This document shows, piece after piece, positions 16,054 to 25,359 of a stretch of 29,762 nt of DNA (its first letter is position 1; every line of letters begins with the position of its first letter). Source of the DNA: Bacillota bacterium (GTDB taxonomy: Bacteria > Bacillota_G > Limnochordia > DTU010); assembly GCA_012799255.1 (NCBI GenBank), contig JAAZLQ010000007.1, positions 1 to 29,762 on the forward strand. The letters run 5' to 3'. The notes beneath the pieces are model-generated. The model ran no database searches, was not told the origin of the DNA, and worked only from the letters and a program-made list of their open reading frames with translations. The translations under genes were made by a program, and so were the position numbers.

Positions 16054-17841
16054 GTGCCCCCATTCTTTGCAGAGTTACTGAAAAGGGCTCCCAAACCTGA
16101 GACTCCTTTAGTTATTTCAGAATATGCCACCCCCAGCTACAAAGTGAATGTTCTAGCCAATGGATTCAAAAATGTGGTCCGGGACCTACGGCTAGCACAT
16201 TTTGATACCTGGGAGTGGTATTCGTTGGCAAAACAGGCCGATGAACTAGTGATCCAGCAAAAACACAGCTCCGGTCTTCTGGCGCTAGAACATCTAAAAG
16301 AACGTTGGGAACTGACCGGAGTAGTGCCCTATCCCCACCAAATCGAAACCGCGGAACGTGTTGTACACGAGATGCAAGGACAGGCCATTTTGGCTGACGA
16401 AGTAGGATTAGGAAAAACTATTGAGGCTGGATTGATACTAAAGGAATATATTCTACGCGGCTTGGCAAAAAAAGTTTTAATTCTTACCCCCGCTAGTCTT
16501 CTATGGCAATGGTATCATGAACTCTATGAGAAATTTGGGATAGTGGCAGGAATTCAGCGGACCAGATGGGATTGGGAATATTCAGACATTCTGATCGCCT
16601 CTTTAGATACTGCCAAGAGAGAACCGCATGCCTCAATAATTACAAACATTGTGTACGATGTGTTGATCATCGATGAAGCCCACAAACTAAAAAATGACAA
16701 TACTGCAAGTTATCGGTTCGTGAACTCAATCCAAAAAAAGTACTGTTTGATGCTAACTGCAACACCCGTACAAAACGATCTTAAGGAACTCTACAACTTG
16801 ATTGGCCTACTCAAGCCAGGTCAATTAGGTAGTTTTCGATCCTTCAAACATCGTTTCATGGAAGACAAACGAACGCCTAAGAATCCTCTTGAACTTAGGG
16901 AGTTATTGGACCAGGTGATGATTCGCAATCGCCGCGATGAGGGTACTGTGCAATTTACCCAGCGCATAGTCCATCCCATTATCGTCTCCCTCACACCTAA
17001 AGAACGGGAGATTTACGAACAGGTTACGAACTTTGTCAAAGACAGTGGCAAGCGAACTGGGTTACAGAACATTCTTCCCCTAATTACACTTCAACGCGAA
17101 GTCTGTTCTAGCTTCTTGGCCACCGCCCTCACCCTAGAAAAAATGATGGCTAATATGCAGCCCGAGGATTTAGAGCGTGCCGCAAGCCTACTTAAGAGTT
17201 TGGCCCAGGTAAAACAGAACAGTAAATGTGATGCTCTGGAGAAACTTGTGGCACAACTTGATGACAAAATCATCATTTTTACAGAGTATAAGGCCTCACA
17301 AGAATACATTCGCTATCGCCTTGAAAAGGCCGGCTACAATACATTGGCCTTTGATGGATCCCTTTCGAGGGGAAAAAAGCAATGGATTAGGTACATGTTC
17401 CAAAAGGAAGCTCAAGTTCTAGTCAGTACAGAATCTGGTGGCGAAGGATTGAACTTCCAATTCTGTAATCAAGTAGTGAATTTTGATCTTCCCTGGAACC
17501 CTATGAGATTAGAGCAACGTATCGGTCGCGTCCATCGCTTAGGACAGACCAGAGATGTTCAAATCTTTAATCTGATAACCAAGGACACAATTGAAGAACA
17601 TATTATGTACCTCCTTCACCAGAAAATCAACATGTTCGAGACAATCATCGGTGAGCTCGATGCCATTTTGCTACATCTCAAGCTAGGAAAGACCTTTGAG
17701 AGTGAATTAATGGAGATTTTCTTGGCCCACGAACAGCAAGATGAGATTAGGGAAAGATTGGACGATTTTGCTGATCGTTTCCTACGAGGACAAGATGAGA
17801 TTAGAGCCTCCAATTGGGAGGGATCATTATTCAGCAGTTGA
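16054..17841 (+). CDS. SNF2/RapA-like DNA translocase (YqhH type)
   Basis: A 595-residue SF2 helicase of the SNF2 family. Motifs: I DEVGLGKT (about 115-122), II DEAH (about 207-210), III LTATPVQND, V TESGGEGLNFQFCNQVVNFD, VI QRIGRVHRLGQT. It belongs to the compact RapA/HepA-like group that has no extra nuclease domain; RapA in Escherichia coli recycles RNA polymerase. It resembles Bacillus YqhH from memory, and the following gene resembles YqhG, the same pair as in Bacillus. The GTG at 16054 is chosen because AGGAGGTGA lies 5 bases before it; an in-frame GTG at 16045 lies inside that site. The C-terminus overlaps the next gene. Confidence 0.93.
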   Translation: MPPFFAELLKRAPKPETPLVISEYATPSYKVNVLANGFKNVVRDLRLAHFDTWEWYSLAKQADELVIQQKHSSGLLALEHLKERWELTGVVPYPHQIETAERVVHEMQGQAILADEVGLGKTIEAGLILKEYILRGLAKKVLILTPASLLWQWYHELYEKFGIVAGIQRTRWDWEYSDILIASLDTAKREPHASIITNIVYDVLIIDEAHKLKNDNTASYRFVNSIQKKYCLMLTATPVQNDLKELYNLIGLLKPGQLGSFRSFKHRFMEDKRTPKNPLELRELLDQVMIRNRRDEGTVQFTQRIVHPIIVSLTPKEREIYEQVTNFVKDSGKRTGLQNILPLITLQREVCSSFLATALTLEKMMANMQPEDLERAASLLKSLAQVKQNSKCDALEKLVAQLDDKIIIFTEYKASQEYIRYRLEKAGYNTLAFDGSLSRGKKQWIRYMFQKEAQVLVSTESGGEGLNFQFCNQVVNFDLPWNPMRLEQRIGRVHRLGQTRDVQIFNLITKDTIEEHIMYLLHQKINMFETIIGELDAILLHLKLGKTFESELMEIFLAHEQQDEIRERLDDFADRFLRGQDEIRASNWEGSLFSS

Positions 17842-18704
17842 TTTTCGATTTCTTCAAACTCTGTAACTTAACCCCTGTGGAAATACGCAGAGGTGTCTGG
17901 CAAGTGATGGCGGATGAAGATTTAATGAAGGAGTTGGATGGATGGCGAGCCCAAGCACGCCTTTTGCAGTTTACCTTCGACAAGCAACTGGCTACCGCCT
18001 ACGGGGCGGATCTGATCAGCCCTGGTAGTTATCGGTTTAATACCATCCTCCAACTAATTCGCAAGCAAGGGATACTCAGTCAGGCCCATATCCCCCATCA
18101 CTTTTTCCATGAACCTAGCATTCGCAAGAAGATCTTAAGTGGCTTTGATCTGGGGCAACGGGTCTATGTGGTCAACAACTCATTTCCCTTCTGCCAATAC
18201 TTTCAGTTAGAAGTCTTGGTTGAGGCTACAGGACTACAAAAAAAAGAGAGTCTTCACACGGTTGTTGTGAACCTCTCTTCTGGAGAAATCATTAAATTTG
18301 CTCTTCCCAACCATTTACTCATTCCTGGCGGGGTATCTGCAAGCTTAGTGATGAAACGAAAGTGTAGCTTAAAGAAGGCTTACCTGAATGCCGCAAACTA
18401 CCTAAGTGAGATAGTGGCAAATCAGGACCTTACCTGGGCCCAGGAAGCACTAGAGAAACTGTCCCGGGAAGAGGATAAACTCAAGAGCTACTTTCATGGC
18501 CACGACTCTTCGGAAGAGTTCGCCGCCAAAAAGCTAGAACTGGACAGGAGGCTTAAGCCCTCCTTGCAAATGGATGTCATCAGAGGGTCGATTCTGTACA
18601 TCCCCTGCTTTTCCTACCGGTTGATGGTAGTAGATGCCAATGGAACTGAGAAAGCCAAGCACATCATTTTTGACCCAATTGGCAATTTGAGTGACTCAGG
18701 CTAA
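17829..18704 (+). CDS. YqhG-like protein, partner of the SNF2 helicase
   Basis: A soluble protein of about 291 residues that I match, tentatively, to the uncharacterised YqhG family (PF11079). The N-terminal pattern (QQLIFDFFKLCNL then a Trp and LMKEL) is similar and the gene directly follows the YqhH-type helicase, as in Bacillus. The C-terminal part has a charged helix (about residues 200-245) and ends in a strand-rich segment. The start is unclear: GGGAGGG at 17816-17822 is best placed for an ATT codon at 17829; TTG at 17814 lies before it; TTG at 17838 overlaps the helicase stop (TTGA). The 3' end overlaps the convergent murC by 9 bases. Function unknown; probable cofactor of the helicase. 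Confidence 0.8.
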   Translation: MQQLIFDFFKLCNLTPVEIRRGVWQVMADEDLMKELDGWRAQARLLQFTFDKQLATAYGADLISPGSYRFNTILQLIRKQGILSQAHIPHHFFHEPSIRKKILSGFDLGQRVYVVNNSFPFCQYFQLEVLVEATGLQKKESLHTVVVNLSSGEIIKFALPNHLLIPGGVSASLVMKRKCSLKKAYLNAANYLSEIVANQDLTWAQEALEKLSREEDKLKSYFHGHDSSEEFAAKKLELDRRLKPSLQMDVIRGSILYIPCFSYRLMVVDANGTEKAKHIIFDPIGNLSDSG

Positions 18705-20048
18705 GTCATGGGCAACACGCCAGATAGGTCCTGCCCCCATTACCAACACCATGTCTCTTGGTCCCAACCAACTAGATAAAAATGGAGTAATATCTTCCTG
18801 CCTAGGGATATGATATACCTTTTTGGGCCCACCGTTTTCACGAATGCGTTCAGCTAGAGCGGCTGCACTGACGTGCGCAATGGGCTTCTCGGGAGGAGGA
18901 GCATAGATATCTGTGATGATTACCACATCAACCTCTTGGAAAGAGCGGCTGAACTCTTCAAGAAGTAGTTTTGTCCGTGAATAACGGTGAGGTTGGAAAA
19001 CCGCTACAACTTGTCTGGAGGGCCACCCTTCTCGTGCAGCCTTAATGGTGGCCACAACTTCTGTTGGGTGGTGAGCATAATCATCCACGACGAGTGCTCC
19101 ATTTTTAGCGCCCACAATCTGAAAACGGCGTTGGGCACCGGAAAATGAGCGTAACGCCCGTTGCATCTCAGGTATGGACAAACCAACATAATCGGCAACT
19201 GCTATACACGCCAGTGCATTAGCAACATTGTGACGCCCAGGCGCATTTAACTCGAAATCTGCAAAAAAAGACTCGCGCTTAAAAACTCGAAAAACTGCTT
19301 GTTGTTGGTCTAGCTTCATAACTTCTGCTCGCCATTGGGCGTGCGGAGAAAAACCATAGGTAACACAGTCGAACTCCTGGCTAATTGAAGCCGCAACCTT
19401 ATCATCGATACCAATCAAACGCAGTCCATGGGGCTGACAATTAGACAAGAAATGCCGGTAACTAGCAATCAATGACTCAAAGGTTCCATTGTAATTTTCC
19501 AAGTGATCCGGTTCAATACTGGTAACGATTGTGACCTCTGGACGATAACGCAGAAAGCTTCCGTCGCTTTCATCTGCTTCAGCCACCACAAAATCTCCCC
19601 TACCATACTTGGCACCTGGCCCAAAGGGAGTAAAATGGGCACCAATCAAAACAGTCGGATCCAATCCGGCTTTTTCTAGACACAAACTCAACATGGAGGT
19701 TATAGTAGTCTTTCCATGGGCTCCCCCCACAGCTATGCCCCTACGGTTATTGATCAGTTGAGCCAGTACTTCAGATCGATGAAGCACATTAATGCCTTTT
19801 TGGCGGGCTGCCACGATTTCAGGATTTTGCACGGGAATGGCACTGGAGTAGACGACACTGGTAGCTCCGTTGACATTACCCGGAGCACGATTAAAGTATA
19901 CTGTGGCCCCTAGTTTGATCAAATAATCGGTGGTATCCGATGGCTGAAGATCAGAACCACTAACGGTGTGTCCCATCTCTAAAAAAACTTTGGCTAGCGG
20001 TCCCATGCCCGTCCCACCGATACCAATTAGATGTATATGTTGGTTCAT
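18696..20048 (-). CDS. murC: UDP-N-acetylmuramate-L-alanine ligase
   Basis: Adds L-Ala to UDP-MurNAc in the cytoplasm, the first peptide step of peptidoglycan synthesis. It starts MNQHIHLIGIGGTGMGPLA, the UDP-binding glycine motif of MurC. The ATP site is GGAHGKTTITSML, followed by VAEADESDGSFL, and HHPTEV lies in the C-terminal domain. 450 residues, normal. The ATG at 20048 fits family N-termini and has GGGAG 8 bases upstream; a GTG at 20078 overlapping the spoIIP stop would add 10 residues. Isolated from the usual mur-fts cluster, it ends a minus-strand run with hslO and spoIIP. Confidence 0.96.
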   Translation of the reverse strand: MNQHIHLIGIGGTGMGPLAKVFLEMGHTVSGSDLQPSDTTDYLIKLGATVYFNRAPGNVNGATSVVYSSAIPVQNPEIVAARQKGINVLHRSEVLAQLINNRRGIAVGGAHGKTTITSMLSLCLEKAGLDPTVLIGAHFTPFGPGAKYGRGDFVVAEADESDGSFLRYRPEVTIVTSIEPDHLENYNGTFESLIASYRHFLSNCQPHGLRLIGIDDKVAASISQEFDCVTYGFSPHAQWRAEVMKLDQQQAVFRVFKRESFFADFELNAPGRHNVANALACIAVADYVGLSIPEMQRALRSFSGAQRRFQIVGAKNGALVVDDYAHHPTEVVATIKAAREGWPSRQVVAVFQPHRYSRTKLLLEEFSRSFQEVDVVIITDIYAPPPEKPIAHVSAAALAERIRENGGPKKVYHIPRQEDITPFLSSWLGPRDMVLVMGAGPIWRVAHDLA

Positions 20049-20074
20049 TAATGTCACTCCCACTAACTTGCCAA

Positions 20075-20854
20075 TCACTCCACAAACGGTTCTAACACTC
20101 TCGCTAAAAGCCGTGCAGAGGCCATGGCTTCATCAACCGTATTGCCACGCCAATCCCCGATTAAGACCATAATGCTGTTAGGATGAAGCTCACCGCTGTA
20201 GTCAGACTTAAAGACGCGCACACCCCTAGTTACTCCAGGATACTGCCGCTCCAAAGCTTCGCTAATGCGCTCGGCAAAACGTATATTTTCCTCTAAACGC
20301 TCGTTGTCCTTATCACCAACCACAAAGAGAATCTTGGCGACATCCATATCATTCGCACGTGCTTTAGTATAGTCGTCTGGTTTATCCTGTAAACCATCAC
20401 GATGAATATCTAAAACAAACTGAATACTGGGATTTGCCGCCAATAATTCACTTATCTTCTTCTCCGAATTAATAAATGCTTCGCTGTAACGGGGCTGATC
20501 ATGGATAGTCTTATCATGAATTGCAGTGATGCCTAAGCTGGCTAACTCGGCAACAAACGCTTCTCCAACTTGAACTATGTCACCTGCCGTACCTCGTTCG
20601 TGGCTATCCTTGGGTTTAAAGTTCTCTGAGGCATGACTGTGAAAGACCAAGACCTTAGGCGTAACATCCCGATCAACGTCATCGCCCTGAGGCGGTGGAG
20701 GGTCCTCGATTTGCACCACTGGGGGAAGCGGTTCTTGCTCATCCCCGGGCATAAAGCCAAAAAACCTGGCACCCACCACTGCTACGACAATCAACGTTAC
20801 TACAATAAATAAAAGACCTGGTCCATTCTTTTCATTTCTTCCCATTCTAGCCAT
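20075..20854 (-). CDS. spoIIP: Stage II sporulation protein P (SpoIIP)
   Basis: Peptidoglycan amidase and endopeptidase that, with SpoIID and SpoIIM, thins septal wall and drives engulfment of the forespore. A basic N-terminus, one membrane anchor (about residues 13-34), a Pro- and acid-rich linker, then the catalytic domain with VLVFHSHASENF and LDIHRDG, the conserved His-Glu and His-Arg-Asp motifs. At 259 residues it is shorter than Bacillus SpoIIP (about 400), lacking part of the N-terminal region, as seen in some clostridia. The ATG at 20854 follows GAAGGGGGA; a GTG at 20872 lies before that site. A sigma-E-like promoter precedes it inside the hslO end. Confidence 0.93.
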   Translation of the reverse strand: MARMGRNEKNGPGLLFIVVTLIVVAVVGARFFGFMPGDEQEPLPPVVQIEDPPPPQGDDVDRDVTPKVLVFHSHASENFKPKDSHERGTAGDIVQVGEAFVAELASLGITAIHDKTIHDQPRYSEAFINSEKKISELLAANPSIQFVLDIHRDGLQDKPDDYTKARANDMDVAKILFVVGDKDNERLEENIRFAERISEALERQYPGVTRGVRVFKSDYSGELHPNSIMVLIGDWRGNTVDEAMASARLLARVLEPFVE

Positions 20855-20875
20855 TGCTATTCCCCCTTCCACAAC

Positions 20876-20903
20876 ACTATATGCGGAAGAGGATCTGATT
20901 TAT
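20876..20903 (-). promoter_or_regulatory. Candidate sigma-E promoter for spoIIP
   Basis: On the minus strand ATA (20903-20901), then 17 bases, then CATATAGT (20883-20876), close to the sigma-E consensus ATA-N16-18-CATACANT. It overlaps the hslO stop. The predicted transcript would start very close to the ribosome binding site, leaving a leader of only about 15 bases, which lowers confidence. Confidence 0.5.
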
Positions 20904-21799
20904 GCCCGAGTATTTCCAAGCTCTTCTAAGAGCTTGGTGAGCTCCTTAACGGTAAAAAGATAGCGCTTATTACAAAAGTGACAAATAGTCTCGACGGTTT
21001 CATCGAGATCCACCAGTTCCCGTAACTCTTCAGGACCTAAAGCAACCAAACCCCGCTCAAAACGATTCCAGGAGCAATCACACTGAAACTGGACCGCATG
21101 GGTATCGATGAAACGCACGTCAAGATCGGCGAAAATACTCTCCACGATTTCCTCTGGAGTCTGTTCTCCAGCAAATAGTGAACTGACTTGGGCCATACCA
21201 CCTAGACGCTCTTCGAGCAAGCTAATAAATGCATCATCATTAATTGCATCTGGCAGTAGCTGCACAATAATGCCTCCACTACCTATGGGAACGCCATCTG
21301 TACCAACCAAAACACCGAGCAACACCGCGCTCGGCGTCTGCTCAGAATGGGCAAAGTAAAAGGCGAAATCTTCGCCAATTTCCCCGGTCTGTAAGGGAAC
21401 TGTCCCCTGATAGGGCTCTTTTAGCCCCAAATCGCGGATCAAATGAAGATAGCCTTGACCTACCGCTTCTCCCACCGCCAGTTTGCCTTGGGCATTTAAG
21501 CTAACATCTACGTTTGGATTGCCCACATAACCTTTCACGTCACCACGAGAGTTGGCCGATACTACAATCCCGTTGAGGGGTCCATCGCCTTTAATCTGAA
21601 TGGTAATTGTCTCTTCCCCTTTGAGCATTGCTCCGAACACCAAACCCATGGTCAATGTTCGTCCAAGTGCCGCGGTCGCCACAGGGCTAGTCTGATGTGT
21701 AGCTTGTGCCTGTGCGACTACATTTGTAGTTCGTAGAGCAAAGAGCCTTGCTTGGTTATTGCCTAGCATAGCCCTCACTAAATAATCACGTTGCTTCAA
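20900..21799 (-). CDS. hslO: Redox-regulated chaperonin Hsp33
   Basis: A holdase chaperone activated by oxidation of its C-terminal zinc site. All four zinc Cys are present: Cys240 and Cys242 (CDC) and Cys273 and Cys276 (CHFC), separated by 30 residues as expected. The N-terminal domain has KGDGPLNGIVVSAN and GYVGNP, typical of the family. 299 residues, normal. The start is TTG at 21797-21799 with AGGAGG 8 bases upstream. It lies 12 bases after the rodZ-like stop and so is in the same unit. Confidence 0.96.
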   Translation of the reverse strand: MKQRDYLVRAMLGNNQARLFALRTTNVVAQAQATHQTSPVATAALGRTLTMGLVFGAMLKGEETITIQIKGDGPLNGIVVSANSRGDVKGYVGNPNVDVSLNAQGKLAVGEAVGQGYLHLIRDLGLKEPYQGTVPLQTGEIGEDFAFYFAHSEQTPSAVLLGVLVGTDGVPIGSGGIIVQLLPDAINDDAFISLLEERLGGMAQVSSLFAGEQTPEEIVESIFADLDVRFIDTHAVQFQCDCSWNRFERGLVALGPEELRELVDLDETVETICHFCNKRYLFTVKELTKLLEELGNTRA

Positions 21800-21811
21800 A
21801 ATCCGTTCCTC

Positions 21812-22189
21812 CTAAGCATTCATAAACCACCAATATACCAGATAACCCACCCCAGCCAACAGCACGACTGAAAAAACGAGACGCCAAACAAAACGTTTTC
21901 TTCTAGTTTTTCTAGCCCGTTCGCGTCGCTCACGGATGCTCGCGGTGAGTTCATTAGAAAGAGAGGTGGACTCTTCAAACTCCATCTCCACCTGTTCTTC
22001 CACCCCGAGTGCCTTGGCATAACTGCGAATAAACGGCTTTACGTAGGCCTCACCCGGTAATAAATGATATTCCTCTTCTTCGATGGCTCGCAAGAACTGG
22101 GGCCTGATCTTGGTCCGTTTGGAAAGTTCATCAATGGTCAGGCCCTGTTCGATACGGGCCTTCTCTAACAGTGTCCCCAATCCCATCAT
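21812..22189 (-). CDS. Short RodZ-like membrane protein with N-terminal HTH (YmfM-type truncated form)
   Basis: A 125-residue protein. Residues about 5-75 form the RodZ-type helix-turn-helix (GTLLEKARIEQGLTIDELSK then TKIRPQFLRAIEEEEY, ending in VKPFIRSYAKALGV). A basic segment (RERRERARKTRRKRF) and one membrane helix (about 102-122) follow, and the protein then stops, with no extracytoplasmic domain. RodZ links MreB to the membrane during wall elongation; the HTH domain is the MreB-binding part. The ATG at 22189 is preceded by AAAGGTGAG; the gap after the ftsK stop is 5 bases. Its place between ftsK and pgsA/rimO genes matches Bacillus ymfM. Confidence 0.88.
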   Translation of the reverse strand: MMGLGTLLEKARIEQGLTIDELSKRTKIRPQFLRAIEEEEYHLLPGEAYVKPFIRSYAKALGVEEQVEMEFEESTSLSNELTASIRERRERARKTRRKRFVWRLVFSVVLLAGVGYLVYWWFMNA

Positions 22190-22194
22190 TTTTC

Positions 22195-24429
22195 TCACCT
22201 TTCCTCATAAATTGCGCTATCAACCAACACATCCCGGGGCTTACTACCTTGATAACTGCCGACGATACCCCGTACCTCCATTACATCTATCAGACGGGCC
22301 GCTCTGGAATAGCCGATACGGAATCTCCTTTGGAGCATAGAAATCGAAGCCTGCCCGTTTTCTACCACTAGACGAATAGCATCTTCCAACAGCTCGTCCT
22401 CTTCTTCCTCGTGCAAAGTGAAATCTGTATTCTCTTCAACAACCGTCTCCTGATACTCAGGTTCACCTTGCTTCTTCCAGAAGTCAACTAAAGCCTCTAC
22501 TTCCTTATCTGAAATCCACGCCCCTTGTGCCCGAACTGGCTTAGAAGCTCCGATTGGATAATACAGCATGTCACCCTTACCGATCAGTCGCTCTGCTCCT
22601 CCCATGTCCAAGATGGTTCGAGAATCCACTTGGCTGGATACCGCGAATGAAATGCGAGAAGGGACGTTAGCTTTGATGAGACCTGTAATAACATCAACAG
22701 AAGGGCGTTGCGTGGCGATAATCAAATACATACCTGCTGCCCTGGCCATTTGGGCCAAACGACAGATGGCATCTTCCACCTCAGCTGCTGCAACCATCAT
22801 TAAATCCGCTAACTCATCAACAATAATCACTATGTATGGAAGATGCTCTCTCGGTTCTTCCTCAGTGGCTTCTTTGACCCACTCTAGATACAGATCAATA
22901 TTTCGTACCCCCGCTTTGGCAAAAAGCTCATAGCGGCGCTCCATCTCACCGACCGCCCACCTCAAGGCAATCGCAGCCTTTTTAGGATCAGTAACAACTG
23001 GCGAGATTAGGTGGGGTATGCCATCGTAAATGGACAGCTCGACTCGTTTGGGATCCACCATTAGCAGCTTAACTACATCTGGTGTTGTTCTAAACAGCAA
23101 GCTAGCTATCATGGCATTTAAGCAAACGCTTTTTCCCGATCCGGTTGAGCCGGCCACTAACACGTGAAGCCACTTTTTTAGATCCGCGATGACTGGTTTG
23201 CCAGCAATATCTTTTCCGAGTGCTAAGGCTACTGGTGATTGATCCTCTGCAAACTCTGGGCTTTCCAGCACATCACGGAGCAACACTGCCTCGGTCTGTT
23301 TATTTGGTACTTCGATACCAACAACAGGCTTACCTGGTACCGGGGCTTCAATACGTACATCTTCCGCTGCTAGTGCCAAAGCCAGATCGTCAGCGAGGGC
23401 TGTAATACGAGATACTTTAACGCCTGGCGCAGGCTGTAGTTCGTATCGGGTTACTACAGGACCCTGGGAGACATTAACTACCTTAGCATCGATACCAAAG
23501 TTGGCGAAAGTATCTTCGAGAAGTTCTTGTTGAGTACCCTCAGCTTTTCTTGTTCTCGCACCACTTTTCTTCAGCAAATAAGTAGGAGGAAGGGAAAATT
23601 CTCCTTGTCCGGCTACAGATGGTAAGTTCAGCACTAAAGGTTCAGAGGGCTTTTCTGGTTGCGGTTGTTGTTCTGTCTCAACCCTAGACTTCTTTGCGTT
23701 TTTTTTCTCTTTAGTGCTCTCCTTAACTTCTACCTCAGTCGACTTCTCTACTTTTTTTGGGAGGCTTTTGTCTTTTTCCCGTTGAGCTGTGCGACGCTCT
23801 AAACGTTTACGTTTAGTCTCATCCCACCACATGCGATATCCATCAATCTGACCTTGCCACCAACGGGAAATCGCTCCCCAAAGGTAGTTTGCGAAATTAC
23901 GAGCCAGATCAATCAGAGAAATTTCAAAAAAGAAAATTAGGCCCAATAGTAGTGCTGTGCCAACCAAGATATAAGAACCCTGAACGCCAAAGGCATTGAA
24001 ACTCAACACCAATAGAATAGCTCCAAAAACACCGGCCCCTTCTCCCTTTCTCCCATATCCGATCTCCTCGAGAAGATTAGGTGGCAACTGGTAACCCCGG
24101 TAATAAATCATATGAAAGGTTAAAGTGATGGCAAAAATCAGCAGGCTGAAACCTATCATTTTCATAACAGACGGCGGCCACTTTTTCCCCCGAAAGACTT
24201 GGCAGGCTGCTGTGAAGAACACAAGCACAAAAAGGACAGCCAAATCTCCAAAAGCTTGTCGCAAGATGGAGCGTAGCTGCATTCCAACCCAACCGGTGGC
24301 CTGAACGTAAAGGGCTAGGAGGGAGAAAACCGAAAATGCAATTAGTAAAATTCCTATGACCTCTCTGCCCCTGATACCACTCGTCTGTTTTTGCTCCTGT
24401 CCCTTATTGGGCCGACCTGCTTTCCTCAC
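22195..24429 (-). CDS. ftsK: DNA translocase FtsK/SpoIIIE
   Basis: A hexameric DNA pump that clears chromosome from the division or sporulation septum. The 744-residue protein has five predicted N-terminal membrane segments (within residues 22-172), a short charged linker (about 205-265, rich in Lys and Glu), then the motor: Walker [13 protein letters not shown] (about 425-436), Walker [13 protein letters not shown], and a C-terminal winged-helix gamma domain ([20 protein letters not shown]). Its short linker is SpoIIIE-like. The start is GTG at 24427-24429. It follows nrdR by 57 bases and precedes the rodZ-like gene. Confidence 0.97.
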   Translation of the reverse strand: MRKAGRPNKGQEQKQTSGIRGREVIGILLIAFSVFSLLALYVQATGWVGMQLRSILRQAFGDLAVLFVLVFFTAACQVFRGKKWPPSVMKMIGFSLLIFAITLTFHMIYYRGYQLPPNLLEEIGYGRKGEGAGVFGAILLVLSFNAFGVQGSYILVGTALLLGLIFFFEISLIDLARNFANYLWGAISRWWQGQIDGYRMWWDETKRKRLERRTAQREKDKSLPKKVEKSTEVEVKESTKEKKNAKKSRVETEQQPQPEKPSEPLVLNLPSVAGQGEFSLPPTYLLKKSGARTRKAEGTQQELLEDTFANFGIDAKVVNVSQGPVVTRYELQPAPGVKVSRITALADDLALALAAEDVRIEAPVPGKPVVGIEVPNKQTEAVLLRDVLESPEFAEDQSPVALALGKDIAGKPVIADLKKWLHVLVAGSTGSGKSVCLNAMIASLLFRTTPDVVKLLMVDPKRVELSIYDGIPHLISPVVTDPKKAAIALRWAVGEMERRYELFAKAGVRNIDLYLEWVKEATEEEPREHLPYIVIIVDELADLMMVAAAEVEDAICRLAQMARAAGMYLIIATQRPSVDVITGLIKANVPSRISFAVSSQVDSRTILDMGGAERLIGKGDMLYYPIGASKPVRAQGAWISDKEVEALVDFWKKQGEPEYQETVVEENTDFTLHEEEEDELLEDAIRLVVENGQASISMLQRRFRIGYSRAARLIDVMEVRGIVGSYQGSKPRDVLVDSAIYEER

Positions 24430-24486
24430 TTCCTCACCTCTTCATTTCCATGTTCTACGTGAGTAGGCGAAACCCTACTTATTCTG

Positions 24487-24942
24487 CTACTTGTCCTTTC
24501 GTAATTGCTGTACTTCCTCGATAAAACGATCCACATCCTTAAACTGTCGATAAACGGAGGCAAAACGAACATAAGCCACATCATCCAACTTGCGTAGCCT
24601 GTCCATGACTAACTCCCCAATATATTCTGAGGAAACCTCCTTATCCAAACCAGAACGCACTTCACGTTCTATCTCATCGACTGTAGACTCTATCGTTTCA
24701 GCAGATATTGGCCTTTTCTCACAAGCACGCATTAAGCCGTTAAAAATCTTAGTGCGGGAAAAAGCCTCACGTCGACCATCTTTCTTGATCACTAAGAATG
24801 GCATCTCATCCAAGCGTTCGTAGGTAGTGAAGCGTCTTTGGCACGCCATACACTCCCGCCTACGTCTTATAGACAGGCCTTCCTCAGTCTGCCTTGAATC
24901 TAACACCTTGCTATCTAAATGCAAGCAAAAAGGACATCGCAT
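24487..24942 (-). CDS. nrdR: Transcriptional repressor NrdR
   Basis: A repressor of ribonucleotide reductase genes that senses ATP/dATP. The start is the ATG at 24942, 7 bases after GGGAGGT; the longer upstream frame has no support. 151 residues. The zinc ribbon has Cys3, Cys6, Cys31 and Cys34 (MRCPFC and CMAC), and the ATP-cone starts [20 protein letters not shown]. The final [14 protein letters not shown] is typical. A sigma-A-like promoter lies 46-74 bases upstream. nrdR beside the sigG/YlmC region is common in clostridia. No ribonucleotide reductase gene is in the window. Confidence 0.97.
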   Translation of the reverse strand: MRCPFCLHLDSKVLDSRQTEEGLSIRRRRECMACQRRFTTYERLDEMPFLVIKKDGRREAFSRTKIFNGLMRACEKRPISAETIESTVDEIEREVRSGLDKEVSSEYIGELVMDRLRKLDDVAYVRFASVYRQFKDVDRFIEEVQQLRKDK

Positions 24943-24987
24943 CTCATTACCTCCCGGAAAAAGACGAAGAAAACATCCACCATAGAT

Positions 24988-25016
24988 ATTATACAGTAAA
25001 TCCCTCACCGTTTCCA
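24988..25016 (-). promoter_or_regulatory. Sigma-A-like promoter for nrdR-ftsK
   Basis: On the minus strand TGGAAA (25016-25011), 17 bases, then a perfect TATAAT (24993-24988). It overlaps the 3' end of the ylmC-type gene and lies about 46 bases before the nrdR start. Confidence 0.6.
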
Positions 25017-25256
25017 CGTTCTGTTTTTCACGAGGACCACGTCCACTCCAACTAGGACAATATCCCTCCAAGGGATCTCCAAATCCATGGATCTCCTGCC
25101 AAAGAGAGAAAAAGGTCTCAACTGATCCACAATTACTGCATTGATTCTCCCGGTATCTGGATCAAGATCCACATCACATACACTGCCCAAATAACGTCCT
25201 TCCTCTGAGCTCACAACGTCAAGCCGGCGCAAATCGGAAGTCTTGATCATGGTCAC
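25005..25256 (-). CDS. ylmC: YlmC/YmxH family sporulation-associated PRC-barrel protein
   Basis: An 83-residue PRC-barrel-like protein. The family pattern is clear in [32 protein letters not shown], then a strand-rich C-terminal half with [16 protein letters not shown]. YlmC/YmxH proteins are found in endospore formers, often beside sigG as here; their function is not established. The start is GTG at 25256, 7 bases after a GGGGGG tract; ATG at 25250 is an alternative. It lies between the spoIIR terminator and nrdR. Confidence 0.92.
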   Translation of the reverse strand: MTMIKTSDLRRLDVVSSEEGRYLGSVCDVDLDPDTGRINAVIVDQLRPFSLFGRRSMDLEIPWRDIVLVGVDVVLVKNRTWKR

Positions 25257-25302
25257 AGAACATCCCCCCGTACTGTTTTCTGGTACCTAAATATATGCTC
25301 TA

Positions 25303-25334
25303 AAAGCAAAAAAGAAACGGCGTGAAGCCGTTTC
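25303..25334 (-). terminator. Terminator of the sigG-spoIIR unit
   Basis: On the minus strand GAAACGGC-ttcac-GCCGTTTC, a perfect 8-base stem, is followed by TTTTTTGCTTTTA. It lies about 25 bases after the spoIIR stop and separates that unit from the ylmC-type gene. Confidence 0.9.
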
Positions 25335-25359
25335 AAACTTACGTTTGGGTCATCTGTTA

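Noticed and set aside
22568..22933. Plus-strand open frame inside ftsK
   Set aside because: It is antisense to the conserved FtsK motor domain and has no family resemblance.
24943..25071. Longer N-terminus for NrdR
   Set aside because: NrdR proteins start directly at the zinc ribbon (MRCPFC), and the ribosome binding site supports the ATG at 24942.
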